Source: Terebella lapidaria (taxonomy: Eukaryota; Annelida; Polychaeta; Terebellida; Terebellidae). Taken from it: a DNA stretch of 64,000 nt. Positions within the stretch are counted from its first letter, which is position 1; every line of letters begins with the position of its first letter. This document shows positions 60,990 to 64,000 of the stretch, piece by piece. The notes under the pieces were generated by a model. That model did not search any database, was not told the DNA's origin, and worked only from the letters and a program-made list of their open reading frames with translations. The stretch spans positions 34,145,119-34,209,118 of the forward strand of contig OX424559.1 in the NCBI GenBank assembly GCA_949152475.1, in the 5' to 3' direction. A program made the position numbers and the translations under genes.

Positions 60990-62235
60990 TGTTTTTTTAG
61001 ATATTACGAGAAACGTTATTTATTTGATAACTCCAAGAAAGCCTATCATCTACTTGTACCCCTAAAAATTTAGTGAAATGAACTATATTTACTTTTATAC
61101 CATCAATGCTTATGTCACAATCAGTATTTCTCTGACTTTTGTCAAATATCATGTAGTTTGTTTTATTCACATTCAGGGACAATTTATTAACTTTGAAGCA
61201 TACACTAAGATTCTTTAGTTCAGTGTTTAGTACATTGGTGACTTCGGAATAACTTTTCCCTGCATAAGACACATTAGTATCATCTGCAAATAACATGAAT
61301 AATATAAATTTTAATTTTTTTGAAATGTTACACATGTCATTGATATACAACAGAAATAATATTGGTCCAAGTATAGACCCTTGAGGAACTCCACAGAGTA
61401 GTTTTTTTTGTTTTAGATTTGACCTTGTTGTAGGTTACATATTGTGATCTATTTTGTAGATAATTTTCAATCCATTTCGAGGCTATACCTCTAACACCAT
61501 AGTGATATAGTTTCTTTATCAAAATGTCATGATCAATTGTATCGAAAGCCTTTTTTAAATCTATGAATACACCAGTAGTAATTATGTTAGAATCCAAGTT
61601 TAACGATATTTCTTCAAGTAATTCCATCAACACATGATCAAGGCAAGACTGGTGGAATGGTTTTCTCGGAACCCATATTAGCTATCGTACATTATTATAT
61701 TTGTTTTTACAAAGGATACAAGCCTGTGATAAAATAATTTTTCTAGAATTTTTGAGAACTGAGGGAGCAATAAAACAGGTCTATAGTTTGAGAAGGTATC
61801 TTTAGTGCCATTTTTAAACAAAGGAATTATCTTGGCAATTTTCATTTTATCTGGGAAAATTCCTGTCTCGAATGATATATTACAAATATGACAAAGCGGT
61901 TCCACAATATCCCTGATTGAATGCTTGACAATATACATGCTTACCTCATCAAACCCACAAGATTTCTTGGTGCGGAATTTTGATACAGTTTTCATGATTT
62001 CATCTTGTGTAATAGGGTTCAAATCAATTGATCTTGAGACACTGTTACCGAGAAAGTCTGACAAGCTTGCAGTTGAACATTTTTCAATTTTTTTCGCAAG
62101 TGTCGGGCCAACATTTGTAAAAAAAATCAATAAACCCATCAGCAATAATTTTCTTATCAGAAGTGATTCCATTTTCAACAACAAATTTATTCGGAATATC
62201 CTGTGCCTTGCGATACCTTTGTGTGATTTCATTCA
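60990..62235 (-). pseudogene. LINE reverse transcriptase, frameshifted
   Basis: 62,232-61,678 holds the fingers (ITQDEIMKTVSKFRTKKSCG; IIPLFKNGTKDTFSNYRPV). 61,633-61,337 holds VFIDLKKAFDTIDHDILIKK with the first catalytic Asp, and ends in a frameshift at the T8 run near 61,393, where GVPQG-SILGP would be expected. 61,350-60,997 restores YINDM and the catalytic FADDTNVSYAG, then FLGVQVDDRLSW. It is then cut by the tandem-repeat insert. Confidence 0.9.
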
Positions 62236-62262
62236 GTATTTTCCATGTTTTTTTTCATAACA

Positions 62263-63463
62263 TTATCTGCGATCTGCATATCGTAAAATAGATGTTAATT
62301 TGTTTTTATACCTTTTATACTTTGTTTCTGCTCGTTGAGTTTTGTACCTAATAAAAGATTTATATAATTGATTTTTCTTCCTACATGCATTAATTAAACC
62401 TGTTGTTAACCAAGGTTTATAATTATCTCTAGCTTTGACTTTAACCACAGGGCATGCAGTGTTGGAATATTGCGTGAAAGTATTAATGAACACATCATAG
62501 GCTAAATTGGCATCATTGATTTTACAAATATCAGACCAATCAACATTTCTTAAATCATTGCCTAACAAATGTAAATGATCTTCAGACATCTTTCTGACAT
62601 GCTTGACTGTATTACGAGAGGTTTTTTCAACATCATTAGTTTTGTACTCCACTAAGCATGCTAAGCTGAACACAGGCAAATGGTCAGAAATGTCATTGAT
62701 AAAAATACCATTGTTATCTTCACACTGGTTTCATTAGTAAAAATGTTGTCAATCAGTGAACAACTCGAACCAGCAATGCGAGTTGGCATGTTAATCAAAG
62801 GATAATAACCAAAAGTGGATAATTGATCGACAAATTCTTGTGTACATTCATCATGTTGATGATTTTCATACTTCAAAAGATCCACATTAAAATCACCACA
62901 AATATACATAGTATTATATTGTGCTGCTTCCAGTACATTTTGAAGTTCATCATTAAAACTGTTTAAATTGGAATTTGGTGGGCGATACACAAATCCAACA
63001 TGTATATTGTTTTGTCTAGGGAATTCAATTTCTACAAACAGATTTTCCTAACATCAGTAGAAGCTTTACTTGTACATCTTTGTGAAAATATATCTTTTAC
63101 ATACAGTGCCACACCACCACCGGTTTTGTTTGATCTGGAGCAAGTAAACAGGGTGTATCCTTCCATAGAATAGTGAGATAGATCATGTTTTTGTTCATCC
63201 AACCACGTTTCTGATATGGCAATCACATCAAATTTTGTTTCAATACTTTTCAGAAAATCAACAACATCAATAAAATGCTTGACCAGACTCCTACAGTTCG
63301 AATGAATGATTGTTGAGCCATATGCTTTCTTTGATTTTTTTACATATGAATTCATCTCCTCACTGAGAAAATATTTACATTCATTATTCATTTTGCCACA
63401 AACAAAATTTTCATCAAAGTGAAATACTACATCAAAATTGTATTTGTTAGTCTCCTGCATCAA
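62263..63463 (-). pseudogene. LINE endonuclease and following linker, frameshifted
   Basis: 63,463-63,032 has the apurinic-endonuclease start (FDVIAISETWLDEQ; YTLFTCSRSNKTGGGVALYV). 62,990-62,661 has MYRPPNSNLNSFNDEL, ICGDFNVDLLKY and SCSLIDNIFTN. 62,679-62,263 is the linker (PWLTTGLINACRKKNQLYKS; FIRYKTQRAETKYKRYKNKL). The same order is standard for CR1/L2 ORF2. At least two frame breaks. Confidence 0.88.
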
Positions 63464-63626
63464 AGTGGAATTTTTTACATATTGACAAAAATTCTAAATT
63501 GTTCCTGTCAAACCAGACATCAATAGAGCAAATTCATCATCACTTACACTACTGAAAGGTAAACTATCATCAAACTTATTTACATAGTCATTGAGGGAGG
63601 TGCTTGACGACGTTCGACGGACTTTC

Positions 63627-63971
63627 TCATGCTTGCGACGCGTCATCGTGCGATCGAAGAGGATGGATTTCCTGGCATATCACTGGATCTGAGAGAGACT
63701 GGATCCACACTGGCGGAGATAGTTGGCTTGTCTCTACAAACACTTTACCCATTCTGGCCCATACTCCAGAGATGGAACCTTGCTTCCATAGTTTCCGAGC
63801 ATACGCAAATATTTTGCCGTTTGTTGCTGTGAGTTGATCATTGATGTAAACTGGCTCGACGAAGCGCTTACTCCCTTCTTTAGGTCTGGGAAGAGATTTG
63901 TTTGCCTGCATCACATCTTGAGGGGAGGGATTTTGTCCTTCGGGCCCTTCTTCAACTCGTGGGCAGCACAT
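63627..63971 (-). pseudogene. Possible C-terminal end of the LINE ORF1 protein
   Basis: 114 codons upstream of ORF2 on the same strand. Contains KIFAYARKLWKQGSISGVWA and RMGKVFVE, a pattern I associate with the RRM-like end of LINE ORF1 proteins. The position just before ORF2 supports this. It may continue beyond the right edge of the window. Confidence 0.5.
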
Positions 63972-64000
63972 ATGTCATCATCAGCTATGTTGACTCCCAT

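Larger units (their letters stand above)
57860..63610 (-). mobile_element. CR1/L2-like LINE, split by a 2.3 kb insert
   Basis: The 3' end at 57,860 has a TTGAA microsatellite, as is usual for this group. The coding sequence runs down from about 63,460 (endonuclease) through RT to 60,990, is interrupted by 58,650-60,985, and resumes at 58,640 to the stop at 58,175. A possible ORF1 end lies above it at 63,627-63,971. Several frameshifts make it inactive. Confidence 0.85.

Overview
This is a window of eukaryotic, animal nuclear DNA. It is AT-rich, its genes have introns with GT/AG splice sites, and it is crowded with transposable elements and tandem repeats. I see no bacterial operons, Shine-Dalgarno sites, rRNA or CRISPR. 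The repeats (GACCTTGA-type tandem arrays, a tRNA-headed SINE, and a retroelement remnant with a YDKRDDF…PAYGV protein and a GGGTGCCACTAGTGGGGC 3' sequence) remind me of marine invertebrates, most likely a mollusc and perhaps a bivalve. That assignment is from memory of similar sequence, not from a search.

Layout. (1) 1-3.5 kb: a PIF/Harbinger-type DNA transposon, with the last exon of a proline-rich 27-residue-repeat protein on + and a two-exon DDE transposase on -, facing each other. (2) 4.8-18.7 kb: the main host locus, two tandem paralogous genes on -. Each can be assembled from nine exons into a complete frame (about 623 and 621 aa): signal peptide, three Ig domains, one clear FN3 domain, a second FN3-like domain, one membrane segment, and a short tail with three tyrosine motifs, the first of which fits the ITIM consensus. 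Decayed pieces of a third copy lie at 25.7, 35.7-36.3 and 56.8 kb. (3) 18.7-26.8 kb: gene-poor DNA with simple repeats, an 860 bp duplicated block and a 310 bp tandem array. (4) 26.82-35.58 kb: a degenerate Ty3/Gypsy LTR retrotransposon on - with two 392 bp LTRs. It seems to lack gag and carries about 4 kb of unidentified reading frames after integrase. It sits inside the third receptor copy. (5) 36.7-49.2 kb: repeats, including a 21 bp palindrome array, a 1.5 kb long-inverted-repeat element, a tRNA-derived SINE, a complete non-autonomous hAT element with a perfect 8 bp target duplication, and 130 bp satellite units. (6) 49.7-51.7 kb: a 5'-truncated LINE on - whose downstream region holds four copies of a 36 bp hairpin. 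(7) 52.3-53.5 kb: an inverted-repeat-bounded element with 15 imperfect 14 bp palindromes spaced 30-31 bp. (8) 57.9-64 kb: a CR1/L2-like LINE on -, split by about 2.3 kb holding a fragment of a second retroelement and five tandem 363 bp units.

The only convincing host genes are the two receptors. The other protein-like signals belong to mobile elements, mostly broken by frameshifts or stops. The observations I rate highest are the tandem Ig/FN3 receptors with conserved tyrosine motifs, the phased palindrome array, and the four hairpins whose flanking arms differ but stay self-complementary.
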